Shown: positions 25,842-34,109, counted from the stretch's first letter. The stretch is DNA of 64,000 bases from Blastococcus litoris (GCF_003075095.1 NZ_QCZF01000001.1:496001-560000), one strand, 5' to 3'. Numbers and translations: made by a program. The notes: generated by a model not told the origin, from the letters alone.

Positions 25842-27179
25842 CTACAGCCATCCGGGGACGGCGAACACCAGCCACGAGAGCAGCGGTCCGACCGCCACGA
25901 CGATCGCGGCGTAGGCCAGGATCTGCTTGTAGAAGCGGTCCTTGTCGACGTCCTGCGCGTTGGCCAGGACCAGCGCGCCGTTCGTGGAGAACGGGCTCAC
26001 GTCGACGATCGTGGAGGCCACCGACAGGGCGACCACCACGCCCACGGCGCTGATGTCCCCCGACTCGAGGAACGGCACCGCGAGCAGGATTGCGACGCCG
26101 ATGATGGCGGTCGACGACGCGAAGGCCGACACCACTCCTCCGATGTAGCAGAGGAGGAGGGCGATGAGCAGCGGCATGCCCAGCCCGATGACCGCCTCGC
26201 CGACGTAGTCGATCGTGCCCGCCTCCTGCAGCACGAAGACGAAGGTGAGCACCCCGGCGATCAGCAGGATGGTCGACCAGCTGATCTGGGTGACCGCCCC
26301 CTTGTGCTGCTGCGCCGAGAACAGCGCCAGGACGACGGCCACGGAGATCGCGACGAAGCCGATGTCGAGGTCGAAGGCCAGCGCCAGCACCGCGACGACC
26401 AGCAGGCCGACGAGCGTGAGCACCTGCTCGAACCGCACCGGCTGGGGGACGTCCGGGTGGATGTGCTCGTCGTCGTCACCGCCGACCGCGGGACCGGGGG
26501 CGGCGCCGTGCCCGCGGACCGTCGTCCCGTGGGCGTGCTCGGTGTGCGCGAGCGGGGCCGCCTCGACCCTGCGGCCGAGCAGCTTGCGGCCGCCCAGGAC
26601 GAAGAAGAGCACCAGGGCGATCGCGAGGTTGAAGAAGAGGCTGCCCAGGAAGACCGCGACCGGGCTGCTCGGCAGGCCCTCGTCCTCGACGATGGTGTTG
26701 ACCGTGACGCCGTAGACGCTGATCGGGGAGAAGCCGCCGCCCTGGGCGCCGTGGATGACCATCATGCCCATCAGCAGCGGGCTGATCCCGTGCCGCGCGG
26801 CGAAGGTCAGCGCGATCGGCGCGATGATCGCGACGGCGGCGGGGGAGAGCGCGCCGATGGCGGTCAGCGCCGCGGTGACGAAGAACATGATCCAGGGGAT
26901 GGCCGCGACGTGGCCGCCGACGAAGCGCACGGCGCCGCGGACCAGCAGGTCGACGGTGCCGTTGTTCTGCGCGATCGCGAAGAGGTAGGTGACCCCGATC
27001 AGGGTGAGCACCAGCTCGGCCGGGAAGCCGCCGAGGATCTCGTCGGTGCTCAGGTCGACCGAGAGGGTCCCGACGAGGAACGCCGCCACGAACGCCAGCG
27101 CGCCCATGTTGATGGGCAGGAACGTGGCGATCGCGAAGATGACGACGAGCGCGAGGATGGAGACGATCTCGGGGGACAC
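25842..27179 (-). CDS. SLC13/MatC-type dicarboxylate permease
   Basis: A 445-residue polytopic membrane protein with about eleven hydrophobic helices. The N-terminal half resembles the MatC N-domain: IATFLPINMGALAFVAAFLV, DEILGGFPAELVLTLIGVTY and WIMFFVTAALTAIGALSPAA, plus the conserved GGGFSPISVYGVTVN. A hydrophilic central loop around residues 220-245 has several His and Asp (HTEHAHGTTVRGHG and DDDEHIHPD), which might bind metal. MatC-type carriers import malonate or other dicarboxylates. First gene of the operon with the CoA-transferase and carboxyltransferase. GTG start. The 133 bases to galU hold both promoters. Confidence 0.85.
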   Translation of the reverse strand: MSPEIVSILALVVIFAIATFLPINMGALAFVAAFLVGTLSVDLSTDEILGGFPAELVLTLIGVTYLFAIAQNNGTVDLLVRGAVRFVGGHVAAIPWIMFFVTAALTAIGALSPAAVAIIAPIALTFAARHGISPLLMGMMVIHGAQGGGFSPISVYGVTVNTIVEDEGLPSSPVAVFLGSLFFNLAIALVLFFVLGGRKLLGRRVEAAPLAHTEHAHGTTVRGHGAAPGPAVGGDDDEHIHPDVPQPVRFEQVLTLVGLLVVAVLALAFDLDIGFVAISVAVVLALFSAQQHKGAVTQISWSTILLIAGVLTFVFVLQEAGTIDYVGEAVIGLGMPLLIALLLCYIGGVVSAFASSTAIIGVAILLAVPFLESGDISAVGVVVALSVASTIVDVSPFSTNGALVLANAQDVDKDRFYKQILAYAAIVVAVGPLLSWLVFAVPGWL

Positions 27180-27300
27180 GGTCCCTCCTCCGGGCGAGCG
27201 GGGATGCGGTCGGCCCAGTGCACCAACTACCGGCGGGTAGCGCCTGCCAGCCGTCGGGCGGCGGCGACCTCGGGCCGGAGGGGCGTCGCCGCGGGCTGGC

Positions 27301-27306
27301 TAGGCT
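27301..27306 (+). promoter_or_regulatory. Putative -10 element of galU (leaderless type)
   Basis: TAGGCT ends exactly six bases before the galU ATG at 27313, the same spacing seen before ppc, metG and two hypothetical genes here. No Shine-Dalgarno sequence is present between the two, which supports a leaderless mRNA. Confidence 0.45.
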
Positions 27307-27312
27307 GCCGCC

Positions 27313-28245
27313 ATGTCCAGCCCCACCTCGCGTCCGGCGCGCAAGGCCGTCATCCCCGTCGCCGGGATGGGAACCCGCTTCCTGCCCGCGACCAAGGCGG
27401 TCCCCAAGGAGCTGTTGCCGGTGGTCGACCGGCCGGCGCTCCAGTACATCGTCGAGGAGGCGGCCCGCGCCGGGCTGCCCGAGGTGCTGATGGTCACCGG
27501 CCGCGGCAAGTCGGCCATCGAGGACTTCTTCGACCGGGTGCCGGAGCTGGAGACGGCGCTGGAGAAGAAGGGCGACGCCGACCGGCTCGCCTCGGTGCAC
27601 GAGTCCACGGAGGTCGCGCAGGTGCACTTCGTCCGCCAGGGCGAGGCGCGGGGGCTCGGGCACGCGGTGCTGCAGGCCTCGGCGTTCGTCGGCGACGAGC
27701 CGTTCGCGGTGCTGCTCGGCGACGACCTCATCGACGCCCGCGACCACCTGCTCGAGCACATGCTCGCCGTCCAGGCGCAGCACGGCGGCTCCGTCATCGC
27801 GCTGCTCGACGTCGGCCGGGAGAACATCGACAAGTACGGCGCGGTGGCCGTCGAGCCCGGCACGCAGACCGCGCTCGAGGGCGACGAGGTCGTCACGGTG
27901 ACCGGCCTGGTGGAGAAGCCGCCGGTCGACGAGGCGCCGAGCAGTCTGGCGATCATCGGCCGCTACGTGCTGTCGCCGGCGGTGTTCGACGTGCTGCGCG
28001 AGACCTCGCCGGGGCGGGGCGGGGAGATCCAGCTGACCGACGCGCTGGCCACCCTCGTCGAGCGCGGCGAGCCCGTCCACGGCGTGGTCTTCAGCGGCCG
28101 GCGGTACGACACCGGCGACCGGCTGGACTACCTCAAGGCGGTCATCCGGCTGGCCAGCGAGCGCGACGACCTCGGGCCGCCGCTGCGCGCCTGGCTGCAC
28201 GACTTCGTGGCCGACCTGCCCGCCGAGGGCGCGTCGTCGTCCTGA
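27313..28245 (+). CDS. galU: UTP--glucose-1-phosphate uridylyltransferase
   Basis: Makes UDP-glucose from UTP and glucose-1-phosphate for cell-wall glycans, trehalose and glycogen. The 310-residue protein opens with the nucleotide-binding signature AGMGTRFLPATKAVPKELLP (about residues 16-35), followed by IVEEAARAGLPEVLMVTGRG, FVRQGEARGLGHAVLQA and VLLGDDLIDA; it ends normally. First gene of the galU-glp-rimJ-glpR cluster that is conserved in order in mycobacteria and corynebacteria. ATG start set by the -10-like TAGGCT six bases upstream. Confidence 0.97.
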   Translation: MSSPTSRPARKAVIPVAGMGTRFLPATKAVPKELLPVVDRPALQYIVEEAARAGLPEVLMVTGRGKSAIEDFFDRVPELETALEKKGDADRLASVHESTEVAQVHFVRQGEARGLGHAVLQASAFVGDEPFAVLLGDDLIDARDHLLEHMLAVQAQHGGSVIALLDVGRENIDKYGAVAVEPGTQTALEGDEVVTVTGLVEKPPVDEAPSSLAIIGRYVLSPAVFDVLRETSPGRGGEIQLTDALATLVERGEPVHGVVFSGRRYDTGDRLDYLKAVIRLASERDDLGPPLRAWLHDFVADLPAEGASSS

Positions 28246-28333
28246 CCGGCCACGTCACGGGGCACCATCGGCGTGCGGAGCGGCCGCCGGTACGGCGGAC
28301 GGCGCTCGGCACGGCGGAACGACGGTGGTGAGG

Positions 28334-29800
28334 ATGAGCGGTCAGATCGACGGCGGGAACGGCACGGGCGGCGCGTACCGGGGGTACCGGGACACCGCGC
28401 AGGTCGACATGCCGATGGCACCGCCGCGGGCGAGCGGCCCGTCGACCCTGCCCGGCGCACGGCTCGTGACCCCCTCGCACGCCGCGGCGTCGGCCGACCG
28501 CCCGGTGCCTGGTCAGCGCACGGCCGCCTCCGGTCCGATCCCGCTCCCGCCGGCCGAGTCGGTGCCGCTGGCGCAGATCTGCACCGTGGAGCGGCACCTC
28601 GACGAGATCCTCGCCGCCGTGCCGCAGCCGCACCCGATCGAGCTCGCGGTCCTCGACGCCCAGGGCCTGCTCTGCGCCGAGGAGGTCGTCAGCCAGCGGG
28701 CGCTGCCCGCGTTCGACCAGGCGGCCCTCGACGGGTACGCGGCCCGGGCCGAGGACGTCGTGGGCGCGCTGCCGCACGCGCCGGTGGAGCTCGCGGTCGT
28801 GGGGGAGAGCGTCGCCGGCGCCGGCGCGCCGTCGTCCATCGGGCCGGGGCTCGCGCTCAAGGTGGCTGCCGGGGCGATGCTCCCGGCCGGCGCCGACGTC
28901 GTCGTCCCCGCGGTCTGGACCGACGGGGGCGCGGTGACCGTCGCGGTGCAGGCCGGCCCGCCGGCCGGCAGCTACGTCCGGCGCACCGGGGACGACGTCG
29001 CACCCGGCGACCCGGCCGTGCAGGTGGGCACGCCCATCGGCCCCGCGCAGATCAGCCTGCTGGCCGCCGTCGGCCGCGAGCGGGTCCTGGTGCGCCCGCG
29101 GCCGCGGATCGCCGTGCTCAGCGCCGGCAGCGAGCTCGTCGACATCGGGACCCCGCCCGCGCCCGGCCAGGTCGTCGACGTCAACAGCTACGCCCTGGCC
29201 GCCGCCGCCCGCGACGCCGGCGCGGAGGCCTACCGGTCGGGGATCCTCCCCAGCGACCCGCGTCGCCTCTCCGAGGTGCTGGAGAGCCAGCTGCTCCGGA
29301 GCGACCTGGTGCTGGTGGCGGGCACGTTCGCCAGCGGCGGGTTCGACATGGTGCAGGAGGCGCTGTCCGCGCTCGGGGACATGCGATTCCGCCAGGTGAC
29401 GATGCACCCCGGGCCCGCCCAGGGCTTCGGACGCCTGGGGCGGGACGAGATCCCGGTCATCTGCATCCCCGGTGAGCCGGTGGCCGCGCTGGTCGCCTTC
29501 GAGGTGTTCGTCCGGCCGGCCATCCGCCTGATGCTCGGCAAGCGCCAGCTGTTCCGCCGCACCGTGCAGGCGATCGCCGGGCAGGCGCTGGTCTCCCCGC
29601 TGGGCTACCGCCAGTACCTGCACGGCACGGTCATGCGGCACCCGGACGGCGGCTACGTGGTCGAGCCGGTCGGCGACGGCACCGACGCGCTCCTGGCCCG
29701 CATGGCCCGGGCCAACTGCCTGATCGTGGTCGACGAGGACGTCACGGAGGTCGCGGCCGGCGGCCTGGTCACCGTGATGCCGCTGCTGCTCGGGGGCTGA
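28334..29800 (+). CDS. glp: Gephyrin-like protein Glp (MoeA-family, probable divisome component)
   Basis: A 488-residue MoeA/gephyrin E-domain protein with an extra disordered N-terminal ~75 residues rich in Pro, Ala and Gly. PAFDQAALDGYAARAED (about residues 126-142) is the family's substrate loop, but the MPT-cofactor signatures are eroded: the usual GGxSxGxYD block reads AGTFASGGFDMVQEAL and the GLPGNPVSAL block reads IPGEPVAALVAF. In Corynebacterium, Glp with its membrane receptor GlpR bridges FtsZ and the elongasome. The same order galU-glp-rimJ-glpR is present here, so a cell-division role is more likely than molybdenum insertion. Two GTG codons just upstream (28325, 28328) are alternative starts. 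Confidence 0.82.
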   Translation: MSGQIDGGNGTGGAYRGYRDTAQVDMPMAPPRASGPSTLPGARLVTPSHAAASADRPVPGQRTAASGPIPLPPAESVPLAQICTVERHLDEILAAVPQPHPIELAVLDAQGLLCAEEVVSQRALPAFDQAALDGYAARAEDVVGALPHAPVELAVVGESVAGAGAPSSIGPGLALKVAAGAMLPAGADVVVPAVWTDGGAVTVAVQAGPPAGSYVRRTGDDVAPGDPAVQVGTPIGPAQISLLAAVGRERVLVRPRPRIAVLSAGSELVDIGTPPAPGQVVDVNSYALAAAARDAGAEAYRSGILPSDPRRLSEVLESQLLRSDLVLVAGTFASGGFDMVQEALSALGDMRFRQVTMHPGPAQGFGRLGRDEIPVICIPGEPVAALVAFEVFVRPAIRLMLGKRQLFRRTVQAIAGQALVSPLGYRQYLHGTVMRHPDGGYVVEPVGDGTDALLARMARANCLIVVDEDVTEVAAGGLVTVMPLLLGG

Positions 29801-29852
29801 GCTGGATCCCGTCGCGCACCCCGGCTGGCCGGCCCGGCTGACCTGGGGCCCG

Positions 29853-30419
29853 GTGGAGCTGCACCCGCTCCGCCGCCGGGACGCCGGTGAGTGGAGCCGG
29901 CTGCGCCTGGCCAACGAGGACTGGCTGCGCCGCTGGGAGCCGTCGAACGGGCTGCCGTGGCAGGAGCGGCACACGCCCGCCGCCTACCGGGCGATGCGCC
30001 GGGTCGTCACCCGCCGGGCCCGCCAGGGCACCTCCCTGCCGTTCGCGCTCCGCGTCGAGGGCCGGCTGGCCGGCCAGGTCACCCTGGACAACGTCGTCCG
30101 CGGGGCGCTGCGCTCGGGGAACCTCGGCTACTGGATCGACCGGTCGGTCGCCGGGCGGGGCATGGCCTCGCTGGCCGTCGCGCTGGTGTGCGACCACGCG
30201 TTCGGCGCCGTCGGGCTGCACCGGGTCGAGGCCGACATCCGGCCGGAGAACCTGCCCAGCCAGCGGCTGGTCGAGCGGCTGGGCTTCCAGCGGGAGGGGC
30301 TCCTGCGGCGCTACCTCGACATCGACGGCGACTGGCGCGACCACGTCTCCTTCGCGCTGCTGGCCGAGGACCTCCCCGGCGGGGTGCTCGCCCGCTGGCG
30401 CGACCGCATACCAGGCTGA
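29853..30419 (+). CDS. rimJ: RimJ/RimL-type GNAT N-acetyltransferase
   Basis: A 188-residue GNAT protein of the ribosomal-protein-alanine acetyltransferase type. It shows the opening MELHPLRRRDAGEWSRLRLA, GNLGYWIDRSVAGRGMASLA (acetyl-CoA loop, about residues 90-109), VGLHRVEADIRPENLPSQRL and ERLGFQREGLLRRYLDIDG. Substrate: probably an N-terminal amine, unproven. The frame stays open upstream with DPVAHPGWPARLTWGP, which looks like family sequence, so translation may begin at a CTG at 29802, two bases after the glp stop and behind CGGGGG; the GTG at 29853 is the conventional start given here. Confidence 0.88.
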   Translation: MELHPLRRRDAGEWSRLRLANEDWLRRWEPSNGLPWQERHTPAAYRAMRRVVTRRARQGTSLPFALRVEGRLAGQVTLDNVVRGALRSGNLGYWIDRSVAGRGMASLAVALVCDHAFGAVGLHRVEADIRPENLPSQRLVERLGFQREGLLRRYLDIDGDWRDHVSFALLAEDLPGGVLARWRDRIPG

Positions 30420-30573
30420 GCCGACCCGCCGGTGGACGGCGACCGCGACACGCCCCTGTCGTCACACCGGCCACAGAAATCCACGCGCGACACACCGCGC
30501 GCCTCCCGGGCGCGGACCTCCGACCTGCATAACCTCGCCCCTGCGAGTGACTCATGTGACAGGTGGTGTTCGG
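30420..30573 (+). promoter_or_regulatory. rimJ-glpR intergenic region with -10-like TAACCT
   Basis: A 154-base gap unusual for this tight cluster. TAACCT at 30530-30535 matches the TANNNT -10 pattern 38 bases before the glpR ATG, so glpR may have its own promoter besides read-through. The region also has CGCGCGACACACCGCGCG (about 30485-30502), an imperfect GCGCG inverted repeat. GGTGGTG upstream of the ATG is a weak ribosome site. Confidence 0.35.
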
Positions 30574-31269
30574 ATGGGATCGGGCGTGCTCTTGGCCGCT
30601 CTGGTCGTGCTGTGGTTCGTCGTGCTGGTGCCGATGGTGGTCACCCGCGGCGACGCGCAGACCGGCCCGGTGGGCCTGGCTGACTCCGGTCGGACGCTGC
30701 AGCGCCGTCGGACCGTGGACCCCGTCGTCCACGCCGACACCGAGCGCGTGTCGATCGACCGGGACCTGCTGCGCACCAGCGGTGAGCTGCAGGTGGACGT
30801 GCACGCCCTCCGGCGTCGCACCCTGGCGGGCCTGGTGGCCCTCGCCGTGCTGTCCCTGGTGGGTGCTCTGGTCTACAGCCCCTGGGTCTGGACGGCGCAG
30901 GTGCTGCTCGACCTCGCCGTCGTCGGCTACGTGCTGGTCCTGCGCAAGGTGGCCCGCCGCGAGCGGCTCGCCGCCCGCCGCGCCGCCCGTGCCGCCGCCC
31001 GTGCCGCGCTGCGTACCGAGGCCCGGCCGGTGCCGGTGCAGCGCGACGTCGAGGTGCACGAGACCGTCGCGCAGGCGGACCTGCCGTCGCTGCCGCACCC
31101 GAGCGTGCCGCTGGCGCCCGTGCACGCGTTCCCGATGGGTCGCGTCGTCGCCGCCCGCACGCCGGCCCCGGCCGGTTGGCAGAACAGCGCCGTCGTCGGT
31201 CTGGACGACGACGACATCGGGTTCGCCGACATCGACGAGTACCAGCCGCGGCGGGTCGCCAGCGGCTGA
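30574..31269 (+). CDS. glpR: Membrane receptor of Glp (GlpR-like; mycobacterial Rv0996-type)
   Basis: A 231-residue membrane protein. TM1 lies at about residues 4-22 (GVLLAALVVLWFVVLVPMVV). A cytoplasmic stretch with RTLQRRRTVDPVVHADTERV follows. Two more hydrophobic segments lie at about 82-125. A basic Ala/Arg-rich segment (VARRERLAARRAARAAARAA) leads into a long Pro-rich soluble tail ending LDDDDIGFADIDEYQPRR. In Corynebacterium the intracellular loop of GlpR binds the MoeA-like pocket of Glp; position directly after galU-glp-rimJ matches that locus. Assignment is by order and topology, not by a diagnostic motif. Confidence 0.75.
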   Translation: MGSGVLLAALVVLWFVVLVPMVVTRGDAQTGPVGLADSGRTLQRRRTVDPVVHADTERVSIDRDLLRTSGELQVDVHALRRRTLAGLVALAVLSLVGALVYSPWVWTAQVLLDLAVVGYVLVLRKVARRERLAARRAARAAARAALRTEARPVPVQRDVEVHETVAQADLPSLPHPSVPLAPVHAFPMGRVVAARTPAPAGWQNSAVVGLDDDDIGFADIDEYQPRRVASG

Positions 31270-31277
31270 ACGCCTCC

Positions 31278-31319
31278 CGGCTCCCCGACGACGGCCCCGG
31301 TGCTGGCGTCGGGGAGCCG
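31278..31319 (+). terminator. Terminator hairpin after glpR
   Basis: CGGCTCCCCGACG at 31278-31290 pairs perfectly with CGTCGGGGAGCCG at 31307-31319, a 13-base stem with a 16-base loop, eight bases after the glpR stop. There is no T-run, as is usual for actinobacterial intrinsic terminators. It separates the galU-glp-rimJ-glpR unit from the tRNA promoter. Confidence 0.7.
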
Positions 31320-31342
31320 AGGCGGTAAACTCACTCCTCGAA

Positions 31343-31416
31343 GGGGCTGTGGCGCAGTCCGGTAGCGCACCTCGTTCGCATCGAGGGGGTCAGGGGTTCA
31401 ACTCCCCTCAGCTCCA
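31343..31416 (+). tRNA. tRNA-Ala (anticodon CGC)
   Basis: A 74-base cloverleaf. Acceptor GGGGCTG pairs with CAGCTCC (one G-T), discriminator A. D arm GCGC/GCGC around CAGTCCGGTA, anticodon stem CCTCG/CGAGG with loop TTCGCAT (CGC at 34-36), T stem AGGGG/CCCCT-type pairing with loop TTCAACT, a slight departure from the usual TTCGAAT. It reads GCG, an abundant codon here. TAAACT at 31326-31331, eleven bases upstream, is a good -10 box. Confidence 0.95.
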
Positions 31417-31440
31417 CACCTTCACAGCACGACCCAGCCG

Positions 31441-31470
31441 ACGCCGTCGGGGCCTCCGCCCCGGCGGCGT
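31441..31470 (+). terminator. Terminator hairpin after tRNA-Ala
   Basis: ACGCCGTCGGGGC at 31441-31453 pairs with GCCCCGGCGGCGT at 31458-31470 around the loop CTCC, giving 13 pairs with one G-T. It begins 24 bases after the tRNA end and precedes the next start codon by 22 bases. Confidence 0.7.
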
Positions 31471-31491
31471 TCGACGTCCGGAGGAGACGAC

Positions 31492-31707
31492 GTGAGCGAG
31501 CCCGCCCCGGACGACACGCGCGCGGTGCGGCTGCGCTGGATCGCGCGGGCGGTGGTCGCCGCGATCGGGCTGTACTTCCTCGTCGACGGGCTGCGCGGCG
31601 TGTGGGCGGACGCGGACGCCGTCGGGCAGGTGCTGATCGTCGGCGCGGTCCTCGTCGTCCTGGGCGTGGTCGCCCTGGTCCTGCTGCGCCTGGACCGCCG
31701 CCGCTGA
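31492..31707 (+). CDS. Small two-helix membrane protein, unknown
   Basis: A 71-residue protein with two predicted membrane helices (about residues 19-36 and 46-65), short charged ends and a basic RLDRRR C-terminus. GTG start with CGGAGGAG eight bases upstream. I recognise no family. Its stop lies three bases from the convergent enoyl-CoA hydratase stop, the two forming the palindrome TGAGCTCA. Confidence 0.6.
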   Translation: MSEPAPDDTRAVRLRWIARAVVAAIGLYFLVDGLRGVWADADAVGQVLIVGAVLVVLGVVALVLLRLDRRR

Positions 31708-31709
31708 GC

Positions 31710-32498
31710 TCAGCGGGCGTTGCGGAAGTCGGGCACCCGCTTCTCGAGGAACGCCCGCACGCCCTCGCGTCCCTCGGGGTCGGCCGCGGACTCGGCGATC
31801 AGCTGCGCCTCGTCGTCCAGCTGCTCCTCGAGCGTGCGGGTGGCTGCGCGGCGCACCAGCGCGCGGGTGCGGACCATCGCCCGGACCGGGCCCTCGGCGA
31901 TCTCCCGCGCCACCATCTCCGTCGTGGCGCGGAGGTCCTCGTCCTCGACCAGGCGGGCGACCAGCCCGGTGAGGTGCGCCTCGGCCGCCGTCAAGGAGCC
32001 GTTGGTGAGCATCAGGTCCAGCGCACGGGGCGCACCCAGCGACCGGGCCAGCGCCCACGAGGTGCCGCCGTCGGGGGAGAAACCGATCGCGCTGTAGGCG
32101 GGCCGGATCTTGGTGGTGCGCGCGCAGACGACGAGGTCGCAGGCGCCCACCAGCCCGACGCCGGCGCCGGCCACCGCACCCTGCACGCCGGCCACCACCG
32201 GGACGGGGCAGTACAGGAGCGCCTTGATGACCTCGTGCCAGTCGTGCGCCAGGCGGCCGACGAAGGTGCCGGGGTCGTCGGAGTCGGCGAAGGAGCGCAC
32301 GTCCCCGCCCACGCAGAAGCGGGGGCCGTTGGCCAGGAGCAGGACGACGCGGCTGCCCTCGGGACGGGCCGCCAGGGCCGCGGCGAGCTCGGCGGCCATC
32401 TGCGGGGTGAGCGCGTTGCCGGTCTCGGGGCGGTCGAGGGTGATCCGCCAGACGTCGCCGTCGACCTCCGTGAGCACGGCGGGCCGGTCCTGGGTCAT
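31710..32498 (-). CDS. Enoyl-CoA hydratase/isomerase family protein
   Basis: A 262-residue crotonase-fold enzyme, acting on acyl-CoA intermediates, for example in beta-oxidation. Family blocks: WRITLDRPETGNALTPQMAA, the oxyanion segment NGPRFCVGGDVRSFAD (about residues 64-79), VVAGVQGAVAGAGVGLVGAC (about 107-126) and FSPDGGTSWALARSLG with the active-site acidic position replaced by Asp in a GFSPDGG context, as in several isomerase-type members. ATG at 32498 is chosen over 32531 because AAGGGGACG precedes it and the family starts close to this Met. Confidence 0.92.
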   Translation of the reverse strand: MTQDRPAVLTEVDGDVWRITLDRPETGNALTPQMAAELAAALAARPEGSRVVLLLANGPRFCVGGDVRSFADSDDPGTFVGRLAHDWHEVIKALLYCPVPVVAGVQGAVAGAGVGLVGACDLVVCARTTKIRPAYSAIGFSPDGGTSWALARSLGAPRALDLMLTNGSLTAAEAHLTGLVARLVEDEDLRATTEMVAREIAEGPVRAMVRTRALVRRAATRTLEEQLDDEAQLIAESAADPEGREGVRAFLEKRVPDFRNAR

Positions 32499-32547
32499 CG
32501 TCGTCCCCTTCGTCCTCGCTGGTCCCGTCACCGTAGGGGCTGGGCGC

Positions 32548-34056
32548 TCAGAACCAGGAGGGGAACCACATCCGCAGCAGCCACTCCGGGTGGGAGAGCG
32601 GCTGCCCCGTGAGCACGGGGTAGAAGAAGACGAAGGTGGCCGCGACCAGGGCCACGTACAGGCACACCGCGCCGAGGCGGATCTGCCGCCGCAGGGAGTC
32701 CCTCTCGCCGCGGCCCAGGACGTCCTGCAGCGCCAGCACCACGGCCAGGACGAAGAACGGCAGGGCCGGCGCCATGTAGAAGATGAACATGGTCCGCTCG
32801 GGGTTGAGGAACCAGGTCAGCCAGCCGGCGGCGATGGCCACGGCGACGGTGACGGCGGCCGGGTCGCGGCGGGCCACGATGCGCCAGAGCAGCCAGAGCA
32901 GGGCGGGCGCGAACGCGAACCACAGCGTCGGCGTCCCGACCATGAGGATGTAGCGGATCACCTGGTCGCCGGCGGAGTCCGTCAGGCCCTGCGGGTTCCA
33001 GAGCAGGATCGGCCGGCCGTCGACCAGCCACGACCAGGGGCCGGACTCCCACGGGTGCGGCGAGGACAGCTGGTTGTGGAACCCGAGCCACTGGGCGTGC
33101 TCGTGCCACAGGGAGCGGAGCGCGTCCGGGATCCAGGGGAACGCGGTGTCGGGGTTCTGCTGGGCCCACGCCTTGCCCTGCGAGGTCTCGCCGAGGAACC
33201 ACCCGGTGAACGACGCCAGGTAGGTGAGCACCGGGACGGCGCCCAGCGCCCAGACCGCTCCCGGGAGGCCGCGGCGCAGCGTCGTCCGCGTGGGGCTGGG
33301 GACGCCGGCCTCCCGCCAGGCGGCGCGGTCCCAGAACAGGCTCAGGACCGCGAAGAACGCCAGGAACCAGATCCCGCTCCACTTGACGGCGCAGGCCGCG
33401 CCGAAGAGGACGCCGGCGGCGATCCGCCACCCGCGCGGACCGATCCGGGCCGGGACGTCCATCGCGCGGACGCGTGCCCGCACCGTGTCGCGGTCGACGA
33501 CGAGGCAGGCGACCGCGGAGACGGCGAAGACCTGGAGGAAGACGTCGAGCAGGCCGATGCGGCCGAGGGTGAAGGAGAAGCCGTCGAGCGCCAGCAGCAG
33601 CCCGGCGATCAGGCCCAGGAACGTCGAGCCGGTGAGCCGCCTGGCCAGCCGGGCGAGGACGACGACGGCGATCGTGCCCGCGACCGCCGACGGGAACCGC
33701 CAGCCGAAGGAGTTGTAGCCGAACAGCTGCTCGCCGGACGCGATCAGCCACTTGCCCAGCGGCGGGTGGACGATGAACGAGTAGCCGCGGTTGTACTCGA
33801 AGCCCCAGGTCAGCAGTTCGTGCGCCTCGGGCGGGTAGTACGCCTCGTCGAAGAGCAGGTCCTTCGGGTAGGTGATGCCCCACAGGCGGACGGCGAGCGT
33901 GACGACGCCCAGGACCGCGGTGAGGATCCACGACAGCCGCGCGTCGTCGGGCAGCGGCGGGGTGGTGTCCCGGCGGCGGCGGGGCGGCGTCCAGCGGCGG
34001 GCCACCGGAGGTGGCTCGGGTGCCGTCTCCGCCCGCTCGGGTGCCAGCACCGCCAT
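32548..34056 (-). CDS. pmt: Dolichyl-phosphate-mannose-protein mannosyltransferase (Pmt, GT39)
   Basis: A 502-residue integral membrane O-mannosyltransferase that transfers mannose from polyprenyl-phosphate-mannose to Ser/Thr of proteins being exported by Sec. After a cytoplasmic Pro/Arg-rich N-terminus, TM1 leads to the luminal catalytic acidic loop YPKDLLFDEAYYPPEAHELL (about residues 63-82). FIVHPPLGKWLIASGEQLFG and GLLLALDGFSFTLGRIGLLD are standard PMT blocks; about eleven hydrophobic helices follow. It corresponds to mycobacterial Rv1002c and is divergent from rsmI exactly as in mycobacteria. Targets may include the secreted proteins of this window, which are Ser/Thr/Pro-rich. Confidence 0.94.
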   Translation of the reverse strand: MAVLAPERAETAPEPPPVARRWTPPRRRRDTTPPLPDDARLSWILTAVLGVVTLAVRLWGITYPKDLLFDEAYYPPEAHELLTWGFEYNRGYSFIVHPPLGKWLIASGEQLFGYNSFGWRFPSAVAGTIAVVVLARLARRLTGSTFLGLIAGLLLALDGFSFTLGRIGLLDVFLQVFAVSAVACLVVDRDTVRARVRAMDVPARIGPRGWRIAAGVLFGAACAVKWSGIWFLAFFAVLSLFWDRAAWREAGVPSPTRTTLRRGLPGAVWALGAVPVLTYLASFTGWFLGETSQGKAWAQQNPDTAFPWIPDALRSLWHEHAQWLGFHNQLSSPHPWESGPWSWLVDGRPILLWNPQGLTDSAGDQVIRYILMVGTPTLWFAFAPALLWLLWRIVARRDPAAVTVAVAIAAGWLTWFLNPERTMFIFYMAPALPFFVLAVVLALQDVLGRGERDSLRRQIRLGAVCLYVALVAATFVFFYPVLTGQPLSHPEWLLRMWFPSWF

Positions 34057-34109
34057 GGGGGCAGGGTATGTGGCCCGGCCGGGGGGCCGGCCGTGACAGG
34101 CTCGTGGAC

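Noticed and set aside
25815-28331. Plus-strand frame of over 800 codons across the permease and galU
   Set aside because: It crosses two verified genes on different strands and is rich in Asp/Arg/Gly repeats typical of shadow frames.
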